In this document: positions 8,137 through 17,335 of the stretch, in pieces
Position numbering within the stretch: the stretch's first letter is position 1
Layout of the letters: each line of letters starts with the position of its first letter
Source: JABFRJ01 sp963847145
Lineage (GTDB): Bacteria; Pseudomonadota; Alphaproteobacteria; Rhizobiales; Hyphomicrobiaceae
Direction: 5' to 3'
DNA length: 64,000 nucleotides
Assembly (NCBI GenBank): GCA_963847145.1
Contig: CAWJYN010000004.1
Coordinates: 434,001 to 498,000 of the forward strand
Made by a program: the position numbers and the translations under genes
The notes under the pieces: generated by a model
Database searches by the model: none
What the model was told of the DNA's origin: nothing
The model's input: only the letters and a program-made list of their open reading frames with translations

Positions 8137-9780
8137 ATGTCCCCCACGCCCCGCCAAAATCACTATGTAACCGACCTAGGCCGCAACGCCGCAAACTTCC
8201 AGGCGCTGACGCCGCTCAGCTTTCTTGAGCGCACCGCGGCCACCTATCCCGATCATACCGCCGTCATTCATGGCAAACTCCGTCGCACCTATCGCGACCT
8301 TTATGCCCGCACGCGGCAACTGGCGGCGGCGCTGAAGATCATCGGTATCGGCCCCGGCGACACCATCTCCGCGATCCTGCCGAACACACCCGAGATGCTG
8401 GAGATGCACTACGGTGTGCCGATGACGGGTGCCGTCCTGCACACCATCAACACGCGGCTCGATGCGCAGATCATCGCGTTCCAGCTCGACCATGCCGAAT
8501 GCAAAGTGCTGTTCACGGACCGCGAGTTCGCGCCCGTCATGAAAGAGGCGTTGGCGCTTGCAAAGGTCCGCCCGCGCATCATCGACATCGACGATGCGCA
8601 GGTCCCGCAGAGCGGAGAAAAACTGGGCGATACCGACTACGAACGCTTCATTGCCACCGGCGATCCGGCCCACGTCTGGCGCTGGCCGGACGATGAGTGG
8701 GAAGCGATCGCGCTTGGCTACACATCTGGTACCACCGGCAATCCCAAAGGCGTTGTCACCCATCATCGCGGCGCGGCACTGATGTGCTACGCGAACATGA
8801 TGGCCGCCGGTCTGCCGAAGCATCCGGTGTATCTGTGGACCTTGCCGATGTTTCATTGCAACGGCTGGTGCTTCCCTTGGACCATCACCGCGGCGGCGGG
8901 CACGCACGTCTGCCTGCGCGCCGTCCGCGCCAAGGCCATGATCGACGCCATCGTCGACCACAAGGTCAGCCACATGTGCGGTGCGCCCATCGTCATGTCG
9001 ACGCTGCTTGCAGCCAAGCCCGACGAGCAACGGCCGATCACCCACAAAGTCGATTTCATCACCGCCGGCGCGCCGCCGCCCGAAGCCGTGTTGGGTGCCA
9101 TGGCGGCGGCCGGATTCAACGTCACCCATGTCTATGGATTGACCGAAACCTACGGGCCCTCGGTCGCCAACGAATGGCACGCTGCGTGGAACGCGCTGCC
9201 GGCGGTTGAGCAGGCCGCCAAGAAGGCGCGCCAGGGTGTGCGTTACGCCGCGCTTGAAAGTCTCGCCGTGCTCGATCCAGAAACCATGGCGCCAGTGCCG
9301 GCCGATGGCACCACGCTCGGCGAAGTGATGATGCGCGGTAACATCGTCATGAAGGGTTATCTGAAAAACAAGGCGGCCACCGAAGAAGCATTCGCCGGCG
9401 GCTGGTTCCACTCCGGTGATCTCGGTGTGCGCTATCCGGATGGCTACATCCAGCTCAAGGACCGCTCCAAAGACATCATCATCTCCGGCGGCGAAAACAT
9501 CTCATCCATCGAAGTCGAGGACGTGCTCTATAAGCACCCAGCCGTCAGCTATGCCGCCGTCGTCGCCAAGCCGGATGAAAAGTGGGGCGAGACGCCGTGC
9601 GCGTTTATCGAATTGAAGCCCGGCATCGAAGCCCCTTCCAAGGACGACATCGTCGCCTGGTGCCGCGAACATCTCGCGGCCTACAAAGTCCCGCGCCATG
9701 TGGTGTTCGAAGACATCCCCAAGACCTCCACCGGCAAGATCCAGAAGTTCAAGCTCCGGGACCGGGCGAAGGTGGTGTGA
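8137..9780 (+). CDS. AMP-dependent acyl-CoA synthetase (fatty-acyl-CoA ligase family)
   Basis: Activates a carboxylic acid to its CoA thioester by way of an acyl-adenylate. The 547-residue adenylate-forming enzyme carries the P-loop YTSGTTGNPKG near residue 195, the acyl-binding gate region VTHVYGLTETYG near residue 330, the hinge LKDRSKDIIISGGENISS and the C-terminal catalytic lysine in TSTGKIQKFKLR. It is complete and similar to medium/long-chain ligases of the DitJ/AlkK type. Substrate chain length cannot be read from sequence. It stands alone: 120 bases separate it from the broken sixA, and it converges on the frcB-like gene. Confidence 0.9.
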   Translation: MSPTPRQNHYVTDLGRNAANFQALTPLSFLERTAATYPDHTAVIHGKLRRTYRDLYARTRQLAAALKIIGIGPGDTISAILPNTPEMLEMHYGVPMTGAVLHTINTRLDAQIIAFQLDHAECKVLFTDREFAPVMKEALALAKVRPRIIDIDDAQVPQSGEKLGDTDYERFIATGDPAHVWRWPDDEWEAIALGYTSGTTGNPKGVVTHHRGAALMCYANMMAAGLPKHPVYLWTLPMFHCNGWCFPWTITAAAGTHVCLRAVRAKAMIDAIVDHKVSHMCGAPIVMSTLLAAKPDEQRPITHKVDFITAGAPPPEAVLGAMAAAGFNVTHVYGLTETYGPSVANEWHAAWNALPAVEQAAKKARQGVRYAALESLAVLDPETMAPVPADGTTLGEVMMRGNIVMKGYLKNKAATEEAFAGGWFHSGDLGVRYPDGYIQLKDRSKDIIISGGENISSIEVEDVLYKHPAVSYAAVVAKPDEKWGETPCAFIELKPGIEAPSKDDIVAWCREHLAAYKVPRHVVFEDIPKTSTGKIQKFKLRDRAKVV

Positions 9781-9845
9781 GGCGGCGGCAGGACGCGGAC
9801 GCGTGGAACGCGCGCACTGGTCTCACGCCCCACCAGCGGCGGCAG

Positions 9846-9884
9846 AAAAAAACAAGGGAAAGGGAGGGTGATCTCCCTTTCCCT
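9846..9884 (-). terminator. Rho-independent terminator of the frcB-like gene
   Basis: A perfect 12-bp inverted repeat, AGGGAAAGGGAG / CTCCCTTTCCCT, with the 6-base loop GGTGAT spans 9855-9884. On the minus strand it is followed by a T-rich run (complement of the A run at 9846-9854). It lies 63 bases past the stop of the leftward substrate-binding protein and has no T-run in the plus direction. Confidence 0.85.
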
Positions 9885-9947
9885 GCCAAGCAGCCTCTTC
9901 CCCCCGGATCGGGCTGCCAGGTGTCTCGTGATGTCTCGCTCAGCTGC

Positions 9948-11015
9948 TCATCCCCAGCAGCGCTTTAAGCCTTCCTCGCTCGAGAGCGCTGGCAATCCGC
10001 CAGCGGCCTTGTCGGAGATCAGTTCCACCCCGGTATTGAAGAAATCGAGACCGGGTGTGGTGTCCGGCTTTTTGCCGGACTTTGCGTACGTGACGACAGC
10101 GTCGATCCCTTTCGAGGCCATCAGCAGCGGAAACTGCATCGACGTCGCGCCGATGATGCCGGCTTTGACGTTTTTGACACCAGGACAGCCGCCATCAACC
10201 GAAACGATCAGCACGCCCTTGTCTTTGCCGACGGCTTTCAAGGCCTGATAAGCACCAGCGGCGGCTGGTTCGTTGATGGTGTAAACGACAGTGATGCCAG
10301 GATCTTTCTGGAGCAGGTTTTCCATGGCCCTGCGGCCACCTTCTTCGGAACCAGCCGTGACGTCGTGCCCGACGACGCGGGCGTCTTTCTCGCTGCCGTT
10401 AATCTTGCCGTTGGGCACGTCGATGCCGAACCCTTTCAAAAAGCCGGTATCGCGCAGCACATCGACCGTAATGTTGTTTTTGTTCAGGTCGAGCATGGCG
10501 ATCTTGGCGTCTTTGGCCTTGTCGCCGAGCGTGGCTTTGGCCCAGGCGCCGATCAATTCGCCAGCCTTGAAGTTGTCGGTGGCAAACGTCGCGTCAGCGG
10601 CGTTGGCGGGATCGAGCGGCGTGTCGAGCGCGATGACTAGAATGCCTTTGTCGCGCGCCTTCTTGATGGCGGGGACAATAGCGGCGCTATCACTGGGTGT
10701 GATGAGGATGCCTTTGGCACCGGCGGCGATCAGGCTTTCGACGGCTTCCACCTGACTTTGATTGTCGCCGTCCACTTTGCCAGCAAACGAGCGCAGCTCG
10801 AAGTCGAGCTCTTTGGCCTTAGTCTCCGCGCCTTCCCGCATTTTGACGAAGAATGGATTGGTATTGGTCTTGGTGATGAGACCGACAATGGGTTTTTGTT
10901 GGGCTGCTGCGTTTGTCGGGGTGATCGCGACGGCGAAAGCGGTTGCAAAGGCCGAAACTGCGGCACCGAGGGCCAAGCCCTTCAGGAGGTCAGGACGCAG
11001 CAGAGGCGCATGCAT
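9948..11015 (-). CDS. Periplasmic sugar-binding protein, FrcB-like
   Basis: A 355-residue periplasmic solute-binding protein of the ribose/fructose class. A signal peptide with a hydrophobic core at about residues 12-30 is probably cleaved after NAAA near residue 38. The mature protein starts with the two-lobe pattern KPIVGLITKTNTNPFFVKM and contains KGILITPSDSAAIVPAI, VIALDTPL, VYTINEPAAAGAYQAL and VSVDGGCPG, all typical of FrcB. The start at 11015 places the signal peptide at the N terminus with GGAG upstream; a longer frame to 11153 would add non-signal sequence. The usual permease and ATPase genes (frcC, frcA) are not adjacent, so it is an orphan binding protein divergent from a ROK regulator. 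It is probably controlled by the palindrome at 11226-11260. Confidence 0.85.
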   Translation of the reverse strand: MHAPLLRPDLLKGLALGAAVSAFATAFAVAITPTNAAAQQKPIVGLITKTNTNPFFVKMREGAETKAKELDFELRSFAGKVDGDNQSQVEAVESLIAAGAKGILITPSDSAAIVPAIKKARDKGILVIALDTPLDPANAADATFATDNFKAGELIGAWAKATLGDKAKDAKIAMLDLNKNNITVDVLRDTGFLKGFGIDVPNGKINGSEKDARVVGHDVTAGSEEGGRRAMENLLQKDPGITVVYTINEPAAAGAYQALKAVGKDKGVLIVSVDGGCPGVKNVKAGIIGATSMQFPLLMASKGIDAVVTYAKSGKKPDTTPGLDFFNTGVELISDKAAGGLPALSSEEGLKRCWG

Positions 11016-11147
11016 GCAGCTTTTACTCCAACGCTTCAGGCCAAAACGCCTGCTGGTCCAGTTACGTGCTGGCAAAGGGTCGGAAAATTGGCCCTGGCTC
11101 GGCACGACATCGCGCGCGTCCGTGGCGGCTGCAATTTCGGCCAATAG

Positions 11148-11182
11148 GTGCAATCTCAGATTTATGTTTCTTCAGATTGCAC
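11148..11182. promoter_or_regulatory. Inverted repeat in the frcB-like leader
   Basis: Perfect 9-bp arms GTGCAATCT (11148-11156) and AGATTGCAC (11174-11182) are separated by 17 AT-rich bases. The repeat lies about 135 bases before the frcB-like start codon. If transcription begins near 11190 it would form a hairpin in the mRNA leader; otherwise it could be a second regulator site. No family assignment is made. Confidence 0.5.
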
Positions 11183-11225
11183 GTTCTCTGTGATGTTTAT
11201 ACTTAGCACTCACTGGAGCCGTGCT

Positions 11226-11260
11226 GTCAATAACTAAATCACTTCGATTTAGATATTGAC
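11226..11260. promoter_or_regulatory. 35-bp palindrome, probable ROK regulator operator
   Basis: Arms GTCAATAACTAAATC (11226-11240) and GATTTAGATATTGAC (11246-11260) match at 14 of 15 positions around the 5-base centre ACTTC. It lies between the divergent sugar-binding and ROK genes, where FrcR/XylR-type repressors bind. The left end overlaps a consensus TTGACA on the minus strand (11230-11225), a plausible -35 for the sugar-binding gene. I could not place a convincing -10 box. Confidence 0.65.
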
Positions 11261-11328
11261 GATGCTGCAGGCGCGCCCCACGTAATCTTCACAATGATCG
11301 TGCGGCGGGGGCGCTAAAGGCAGTCTCC

Positions 11329-11372
11329 GGCCCAGCCTGGGGCCAGCCTGGGGCCAGCTGGGGCCAGTTCTG
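11329..11372. repeat. Short tandem repeat, four units of about 11 bases
   Basis: Units with the core GGGCCAGC(C)TG run in tandem at 11329-11339, 11340-11350, 11351-11360 and a decayed unit at 11361-11372. They end 33 bases before the ROK regulator start. Units 1 and 2 differ at one base; the third is one base shorter. Copy number may vary between strains. Confidence 0.7.
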
Positions 11373-11405
11373 CGAGCGCTGGCCGTGATCTAAGGCGCGG
11401 GTGTG

Positions 11406-12656
11406 ATGCAACGCGGTGACGACCAAAGTGGTCTTCAAGCAGGCCTTCAGACGGGCCTGGGCGGTGGCGCGAGTCAATCCGGAGCGCGCGCCTACAACGA
11501 GCGACTGGTGGTCTCGTTACTGCGCCGCAATGGACCATTGCCGAAGGCGGAACTGGCGCGGCTCACAGGGCTCTCGGCGCAAACGCTCACGCTAATGATG
11601 CGACGGCTGGAGGGGGAAGGCCTCGTGCTGGCGCAAGAGCCGTTGCGGGGCCGTATTGGCCAGCCCTCCGTTCCCTACGCTCTCAACCCCGAAGGCGCAC
11701 TGTCGTTCGGCGTCAAGTTAGGCCGTCGCGGCACCGACATCGTGCTGTGCAATTTTCTCGGCCAGATTTTGGAACAGGCAAAAACGGCCTATCCCTATCC
11801 CGACACCAAGGAAGCGCTGCGCTTTATCGAGCGGCAGGTGCGTACGCTTCGCGCCCGGTCGGTCAGGCCTGACCGCATCATCGGGCTTGGCCTCGCCATG
11901 CCGTTCGAACTCTGGAAGTGGGCCGCCGAGGTCGACGCCCCGAAAGGCGCGCTGGATCACTGGCGCGAACTCGATGCCGTCGCTGAGATCCAGCAACGGA
12001 CCGGTTTGCCGGTGCTGCTGGCCAACGATGCGACCGCTGCGTGCGGCGCCGAACTCGCCCGCACCGGCATAGGCGGTGGAACGTTGGGTGCAGCACGCAA
12101 CAATCGCATTGACATGCTGTACTTCTTTGTCGGCTCGTTCATTGGCGGCGGTGTCGTGCTGGGTGGCGCGGTGCACGCAGGCCGCACCGGCAATGCTGGC
12201 GCACTGGGCTCCATGCCGGTCAGCGTGCGTGGCCGGACAGGACAGTTGATCGCTCACGCGTCACTGATAACGCTGGAGAAAGCGCTGTGGCGCGCGGCCA
12301 TCGATCCGGCGGTTCTCCAGCATCCCGATCAGGACTGGTCCGGTCTGGGCAAACCCTTAGCCGAGTGGATCGATACGGCCGGCGCCGCGCTGGCCAGTGC
12401 CATTGTCTCGGCGTTGGCGACCATTGATTTCCAACGCGTGACCATCGATGGCGCGTTGCCGCGTGACGTGCTGGCGGCGCTGATCGCCAAGACCAAAGCG
12501 ATGGTGGCCAACTACGACCAGCAGGGCCTGTCGCCGTTCGAGATCATAGCGGGCACGCTGGGGGCCGATGCGCGTGCACTCGGCGGTGCCATGCTCCCCA
12601 TCAGCGCCAACTTCGGGACTGATCCGGAGGTCATGCTCAAGACGCCGGGTCTCTAG
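11406..12656 (+). CDS. ROK family transcriptional regulator (FrcR-like)
   Basis: A 416-residue sugar-responsive repressor. Residues ~25-80 form a winged helix-turn-helix (RAYNERLVVSLLRRNGPLPKAELARLTGLSAQTLTLMMRRLEGEGL). The remainder is a ROK sugar-kinase-like domain with VLLANDATAACGAELA near residue 200, FFVGSFIGGGVVLGG and GRTGNAGALGSMPV. The zinc-binding CxCGxxGCxE motif of ROK kinases is absent, as in FrcR-type members. It is divergent from the frcB-like gene and probably represses it through the palindrome between them. The start is ATG 11406; a GTG three bases earlier is also possible. Confidence 0.85.
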   Translation: MQRGDDQSGLQAGLQTGLGGGASQSGARAYNERLVVSLLRRNGPLPKAELARLTGLSAQTLTLMMRRLEGEGLVLAQEPLRGRIGQPSVPYALNPEGALSFGVKLGRRGTDIVLCNFLGQILEQAKTAYPYPDTKEALRFIERQVRTLRARSVRPDRIIGLGLAMPFELWKWAAEVDAPKGALDHWRELDAVAEIQQRTGLPVLLANDATAACGAELARTGIGGGTLGAARNNRIDMLYFFVGSFIGGGVVLGGAVHAGRTGNAGALGSMPVSVRGRTGQLIAHASLITLEKALWRAAIDPAVLQHPDQDWSGLGKPLAEWIDTAGAALASAIVSALATIDFQRVTIDGALPRDVLAALIAKTKAMVANYDQQGLSPFEIIAGTLGADARALGGAMLPISANFGTDPEVMLKTPGL

Positions 12657-12801
12657 ACTGACCACCTCAGCCTCCGCTGTGCCGGTTCATCCAGAGGCAA
12701 CGTGTCGGGGCGCCCCTCGTCTTGGGGGGCGGGGGCTGCTAACGGTTGAGGGCAACCGAATCGCAAGCAGGTTTCACTCACGTTCAACTCTGGCAGGATC
12801 G

Positions 12802-15162
12802 ATGACTGAGCCCAAACTGGCGCCCAAACTGACGCCCAAACCGCCGACTGACGTTGCCGCGCAGCACTCCGAACTCAGCCTCAGTTTTGGCCTGCACCGG
12901 CTCGGGCTCGCGACTTTGGCGCAGCCGTGGATCGCGTTTGCGGTGTTCGCCATGCTGGCAGCCGTAGCAGCCTTTGGGCTCGGCCGGCTGAAGGTCGATG
13001 ACAGCCTTTCGGAATTGTTCCGCACCAAGACGCCGGAGTTCCAGCGCTTCGAGGAGGTCGACAAGCGTTTTCCGTCCAACGAATACGACGTGCTTGTGGT
13101 GGTCGAAGGCAAGGACCTTCTGAAGAAGCCACAGATCGAAGCGCTGCGGCGCGGCATGATCGACCTGCAGCTGGCCGAGGGCGTCAGCGGCGTTGTGTCG
13201 ATGCTGTCGGCGCGCGGCAAGCCGGATGCGACGGGCTACGTGCCGCCCATCCTGCCCGACGAACTGCCGGACGGCGAAGCCTACGACGCGCTCATCAAAC
13301 AGCTGCGCGCCAACGAGATCGTCAACGGCAAGTTCCTGTCCAATGACGGCACGTTGGCGATGGCCGTGCTGGCGCTCGACCGCGAAGCGATTGGTGCGGA
13401 AGGGACGGCCAAGATCATCACCGGTATCGGCGACGTGCTGCGCAAGGAACTGGCACCAGCAGGCTTGAAAGTGCAGCTGACCGGCGCGCCGGTCATGCAA
13501 CTCGAAATCCGCAATGCAGTGGAACGTGATCAGCTGACCTACAACGGTCTTGGGCTGCTGTTCGGTGCCGGCATCGCGTGGCTGTTCTTTCGCTCGGCGC
13601 GGCTCATGCTGCTGGCCGCGTTGCCGCCAGTGCTGGCTGTGCTGCTGTCGCTTGGGTTGCTTGGCTGGGCAGGGTTCAAGCTCAATCTGTTCTTAAATGT
13701 GATGACGCCGCTGGTCATGGTCATGGGCTTCGCCGACAGCATGCAAGTGACCTATGCCATTCGCGATCGCATGCGCGCAGGCGACAGCAAGCTGGCAGCG
13801 ATCCGCTTTGCGATGCGCGTCGTCGGGCCAGCATGCGTGATCGCGCATGCGACGGCGTTGGTGTCATTCATCGCGCTGATGTTCTCGGATTCAGCGTTGA
13901 TCCAGACGTTCGGCAAGGCCGGCGCGCTGGCCACCTGCGTGTCGTATCTCGCTGTCATCGGTGCCATGCCGATCATTGGGCTGGCGCTGGTGCGTGATAA
14001 CGACGGCAAGACGCTCGCCACAACGTCGAGCGACACGGCCATGCAAGCCTTGGCGCGGTTTGTTGGCGCGGTGGTAGATTGGGTTGTCGCGCGGGCTGGG
14101 ATGATCTCGGCACTGGGGCTGGTGTTGAGCGTGCTGTTCGGGCTGGCGCATGCGTCACTGGTGCCGCGGTACAGGCTGGCCGACCAGGTGCCCGATCGCG
14201 AGCAGGCGCTACAAGCGACGGGCCGGCTCGACCAGAAGCTCACCGGTGCCAACCCCGTGCACGTGATGATCCAGTGGACAGGCGATCGCGGGCTTTATGA
14301 TCGAGAGACGCTGGGCGTGATCGCCGATGCGCACGCGACAATCGAGAAGGCGGCCGGTCTCGGCAACGTGTGGTCGCTCGATAGTCTGCGGCGCTGGCTG
14401 ATGGAGGCTGGCGATGAGCGCATCGAGACGGTGCAGAAGTACGTGGGCTTGCTACCCAAGCATCTGGTACAGCGGTTCATCGCCGACGATCAGAAATCGG
14501 TGTTGGTGACGGGGCGGCTGCCGGACAAAGACTCCAGCGAAATCCTGCCGACGGTGGAGAAGCTGGATCGTGCGCTGGATAGTCTGCGCAAACTGCATCC
14601 GGCTTACGAAATCTCTGTCACTGGTTTGCCGGCGATTGCCGCCCGCAACAGTGCGCGGCTGATCAAGCAGTTGAACGAAGCATTGTGGGTGGCAATGGCG
14701 CTCGTGGCGGTGCTGCTCGGTTTCGTGTTCCGCTCGGCGTTCGTGTCGGCGATCAGCGTGCTGCCATCGCTATTTCCGATCGTGGCGGCGGGGACTGTGC
14801 TGTGGGCGTTTGGCGAGGGGTTGGAGTTTTCGAGTGTCATTGCGCTGGTGGTGATTTTTGGCTTGGGCGTTGACGCGTTGATCCATTTCCTGAACCGCCT
14901 GCATCGCGAGGAACGCCCGGGCGAGGCGCCGGAACATGCTATCCGCCGCGCGCGCGTGTTGGTCGGGCCGGCGATCATTCTCACCACCATCGTGCTGGCG
15001 TTCGGGCTTGGCGTGACGATGTTCTCGAGCCTGCCGTCGCTCAGGCTGTTCGGCAAAGTCTGCGCGATCACGCTGATGGCGTCCCTGATCGGCGATCTCA
15101 TCTTCCTGCCCGCGACCGTCGCATACGCACGCCGGTACTGGCCGGTGAAGGCAAGGGCGTAG
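12802..15162 (+). CDS. RND superfamily exporter (MMPL/SSD type)
   Basis: A 786-residue inner-membrane exporter with two repeats of one membrane helix, a large periplasmic loop and a bundle of five helices. Helix 1 is near residues 45-65 (WIAFAVFAMLAAVAAFGLG) and is followed by the loop motif KVDDSLSELFR. The first bundle contains VMGFADSMQVTYAIRDRM, the second VVIFGLGVDALIHFLNRL; both carry the charged residues of the proton-relay helix. It resembles the putative lipid exporters that include the hopanoid transporter HpnN, but no hopanoid gene lies nearby. I chose ATG 12802 because upstream in-frame codons back to 12568 overlap the ROK gene and encode no helix. Confidence 0.85.
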   Translation: MTEPKLAPKLTPKPPTDVAAQHSELSLSFGLHRLGLATLAQPWIAFAVFAMLAAVAAFGLGRLKVDDSLSELFRTKTPEFQRFEEVDKRFPSNEYDVLVVVEGKDLLKKPQIEALRRGMIDLQLAEGVSGVVSMLSARGKPDATGYVPPILPDELPDGEAYDALIKQLRANEIVNGKFLSNDGTLAMAVLALDREAIGAEGTAKIITGIGDVLRKELAPAGLKVQLTGAPVMQLEIRNAVERDQLTYNGLGLLFGAGIAWLFFRSARLMLLAALPPVLAVLLSLGLLGWAGFKLNLFLNVMTPLVMVMGFADSMQVTYAIRDRMRAGDSKLAAIRFAMRVVGPACVIAHATALVSFIALMFSDSALIQTFGKAGALATCVSYLAVIGAMPIIGLALVRDNDGKTLATTSSDTAMQALARFVGAVVDWVVARAGMISALGLVLSVLFGLAHASLVPRYRLADQVPDREQALQATGRLDQKLTGANPVHVMIQWTGDRGLYDRETLGVIADAHATIEKAAGLGNVWSLDSLRRWLMEAGDERIETVQKYVGLLPKHLVQRFIADDQKSVLVTGRLPDKDSSEILPTVEKLDRALDSLRKLHPAYEISVTGLPAIAARNSARLIKQLNEALWVAMALVAVLLGFVFRSAFVSAISVLPSLFPIVAAGTVLWAFGEGLEFSSVIALVVIFGLGVDALIHFLNRLHREERPGEAPEHAIRRARVLVGPAIILTTIVLAFGLGVTMFSSLPSLRLFGKVCAITLMASLIGDLIFLPATVAYARRYWPVKARA

Positions 15163-15228
15163 GGCGTCGGTGGGGTTAGACGCCCGTCACCTCGGAACCC
15201 AGCTGGACTGGGTGAGATAGTGGGTTGC

Positions 15229-15255
15229 GCTGCTGAACCCCAGCTAACCCAACAC
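15229..15255. repeat. Palindromic intergenic element, TTGGGTT-type (degenerate)
   Basis: An imperfect hairpin pairing GTGGGTTGCGCTG with CAGCTAACCCAAC, between the convergent RND and EamA genes. It resembles the clearer elements near 48.3 and 58 kb. Mobility is not shown. Confidence 0.45.
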
Positions 15256-15264
15256 AGCTACGAC

Positions 15265-16209
15265 TTACGATCTCGTACGTGCCTGCGCCCTCCGCTCCGC
15301 CCACAAATTGAGCCCGTTGGCGACAACGACGATGGCGGCGCCGAGGGCGAGGGATGTGGTGAGTGTTTCGCCATAGGCCAGTGCGCCGACGATGGCGATC
15401 AGCGGCAGACGCAGAAAGTCCATCGGCGCAACGATGATGGCGTCCGCCAATCCGAATGCGCGGGTGAGACCGAAATGGGCGAGCAGCCCGGCAATGCCGA
15501 GCACGGCGACCCACGCCCACGCCGCCGACGGCGTGCCACCGGTCCACGACGCGGGCCACGTGCCGGATGTCATACCGCCGGCAATCATCACCACCCCAGC
15601 GATGATCGCCTGCAGCACCTGCATCCAGAACAGAATGCGCAAGGCAGGGTCCTGCCGCGTGAGCCGTTTGGTGATCAACATCGAGCACGCGAACCCAATC
15701 GCCGAAAGTGCTGCCGCGATGGTGCCAATGGACGCAGACAATTGCAGACGGCCAGACAGCACGCCCGGCTCGGCAACGATCAACGCGCCGCCAAATCCGA
15801 GCACGGCGGCGCCGATGCGTGCGGCGGTGAGCTTTTCGCCAAGAAACAGCGGCGCCAAGATCGCCACCCACAGCGGGGCAGTGAATTCCAACGCGAACAG
15901 TTCCGTCAGCGGAATGAGCGTGACCGCGAACAGCCACGCGTATTGCGCGCCATAGTGCACGAACGAGCGCAGCACGTGCAGTGGCATCAGCGAAGAGCTG
16001 ACTGCTGCCAACCCACCATGGCGCGCATAGACCAGCGTGAGTATCACGATGCCGAGCAGCGAGCGCCAGAAGATCAGCTCCGTCGTTGACATGGCGCGGC
16101 CGCCCTCACGGCCAGCGATGGCGATTGCGGAGAACGACAGCAGTGCGAGGCCCATCCAGAGCATGGCCTGTGCCAGTGACGAACGTGCGGCACGCGCGGA
16201 CGATGTCAT
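15265..16209 (-). CDS. EamA/DMT family transporter (second of a coupled pair)
   Basis: A 314-residue inner-membrane protein with ten hydrophobic helices in two EamA repeats; the first begins near LAQAMLWMGLALLSFSAIAIAG. DMT carriers of this type export amino acids, metabolites or drugs, but the substrate is unknown. Its ATG overlaps the stop of the preceding EamA gene (ATGA), so the two are translationally coupled and may act as a pair. The start is the ATG at 16209; an in-frame extension to 16275 would run into the neighbour. Confidence 0.85.
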   Translation of the reverse strand: MTSSARAARSSLAQAMLWMGLALLSFSAIAIAGREGGRAMSTTELIFWRSLLGIVILTLVYARHGGLAAVSSSLMPLHVLRSFVHYGAQYAWLFAVTLIPLTELFALEFTAPLWVAILAPLFLGEKLTAARIGAAVLGFGGALIVAEPGVLSGRLQLSASIGTIAAALSAIGFACSMLITKRLTRQDPALRILFWMQVLQAIIAGVVMIAGGMTSGTWPASWTGGTPSAAWAWVAVLGIAGLLAHFGLTRAFGLADAIIVAPMDFLRLPLIAIVGALAYGETLTTSLALGAAIVVVANGLNLWAERRAQARTRS

Positions 16210-17183
16210 GCACGGCTTCCGAACTTGCTGCGGACCCACTGCAACGGCCGCCCGTCGATGATCAGCAGGCCGCAAGCGATAATCCCGGCGCCGATGAACT
16301 CATGCAGGCTCAAGCGTTCGCCGAGAAACACGGCGCCAAGGACCACTGGTGTCACGGGCACGACGATGGAGGCGAGCATGGAGTTCACTGGCCCTGCGCG
16401 CCGGAGCACCGTGAAGTGGCAGAGCGGAGCCAATCCGGAACCGAGCAGACCCATGGCGATCATGGCAAGCCATAATTGTGCACTGGGATTGGGCAGCGAA
16501 AAGGGGTGCTCGATGAGCAATGCCAGCGGCGCCGTCAGCACCAGCGCGCCGATCACTTGAGAGCATGCGATGACGAACGGATGCAACCCGCCGAGAAACT
16601 TGCGCGCGTAGATGTTGGCTGAAGCAAACAGGATGGTTGCGGCCACCAGCATCGCTTGCGCGCTGCCCGTGCCGGTGGAACCGCTGGCACCGGTGATCAC
16701 CGCGACACCCGCGATACCCACCAGAATACCGGCCAGCCGTTGCCAGGTGAACCGCTCCTCGGCGACAAACCACGGCGACAGCAGCAATGCCCACAACGGC
16801 CCCATGGCCATGAAGATCGCGGCGATGCCGCCGGTGACTTGGCGTTGCGCCAGGATGATCAGCACGAACGGCACGGCGTTGTTGAGGGCGGAGAAAACCA
16901 GCAGATGCTGCCAGTCGCGTAAGCTCGCCGGCCAACGGAGCCCCAGGGCCGTCACAACGCCGATCAGCAACAGCGACGCCGGGATGGTGCGGATGGCGCT
17001 CAAGGTCAGCGGCGGCATCTCCTGGCGGGCGAAGGCGATGAAAAAGAACGTGCTGCCCCAGAACATAGCCTGCAGCGCGATCAGGCCCCACTCGGCGGGG
17101 CCGAGCACGGGCGTACGGCGGGGGCTGCCGGACGATGGCTCCACGCCAGCGGTCGCCGGACGGTCTAGGCTGTCACGGGGCAC
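16206..17183 (-). CDS. EamA/DMT family transporter (first of a coupled pair)
   Basis: A 325-residue membrane protein with ten helices in two EamA repeats after a ~28-residue polar N-terminal tail. Repeat 1 starts at GLIALQAMFWGSTFFFIAFAR and repeat 2 at AQAMLVAATILFASANIYARKF. The predicted start is GTG 17183; no better in-frame ATG precedes the first helix. It is followed without a gap by the second EamA gene. Substrate unknown. It starts 152 bases after the small exported protein gene upstream, so it could be read through from the TIR/ClpP-like cluster or have its own promoter. Confidence 0.85.
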   Translation of the reverse strand: MPRDSLDRPATAGVEPSSGSPRRTPVLGPAEWGLIALQAMFWGSTFFFIAFARQEMPPLTLSAIRTIPASLLLIGVVTALGLRWPASLRDWQHLLVFSALNNAVPFVLIILAQRQVTGGIAAIFMAMGPLWALLLSPWFVAEERFTWQRLAGILVGIAGVAVITGASGSTGTGSAQAMLVAATILFASANIYARKFLGGLHPFVIACSQVIGALVLTAPLALLIEHPFSLPNPSAQLWLAMIAMGLLGSGLAPLCHFTVLRRAGPVNSMLASIVVPVTPVVLGAVFLGERLSLHEFIGAGIIACGLLIIDGRPLQWVRSKFGSRA

Positions 17184-17335
17184 GGATGGTCTCCGCCGGA
17201 CGGCGCGGTCACAATGGGGAGGGTCCGGTTGGAGCGGTTATTGTTGATCCGTGCATGCGGAGCAACCACGCGCAGTGCCGCGGGCCAGGCGGGCACGTAT
17301 GCGATCAGTGCATGTCTTGACCGTTTGTCGCGCCG

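Noticed and set aside
12568..12801. 78 extra N-terminal codons for the RND exporter
   Set aside because: They overlap the ROK gene, encode no hydrophobic segment and are unnecessary; ATG 12802 fits the family.
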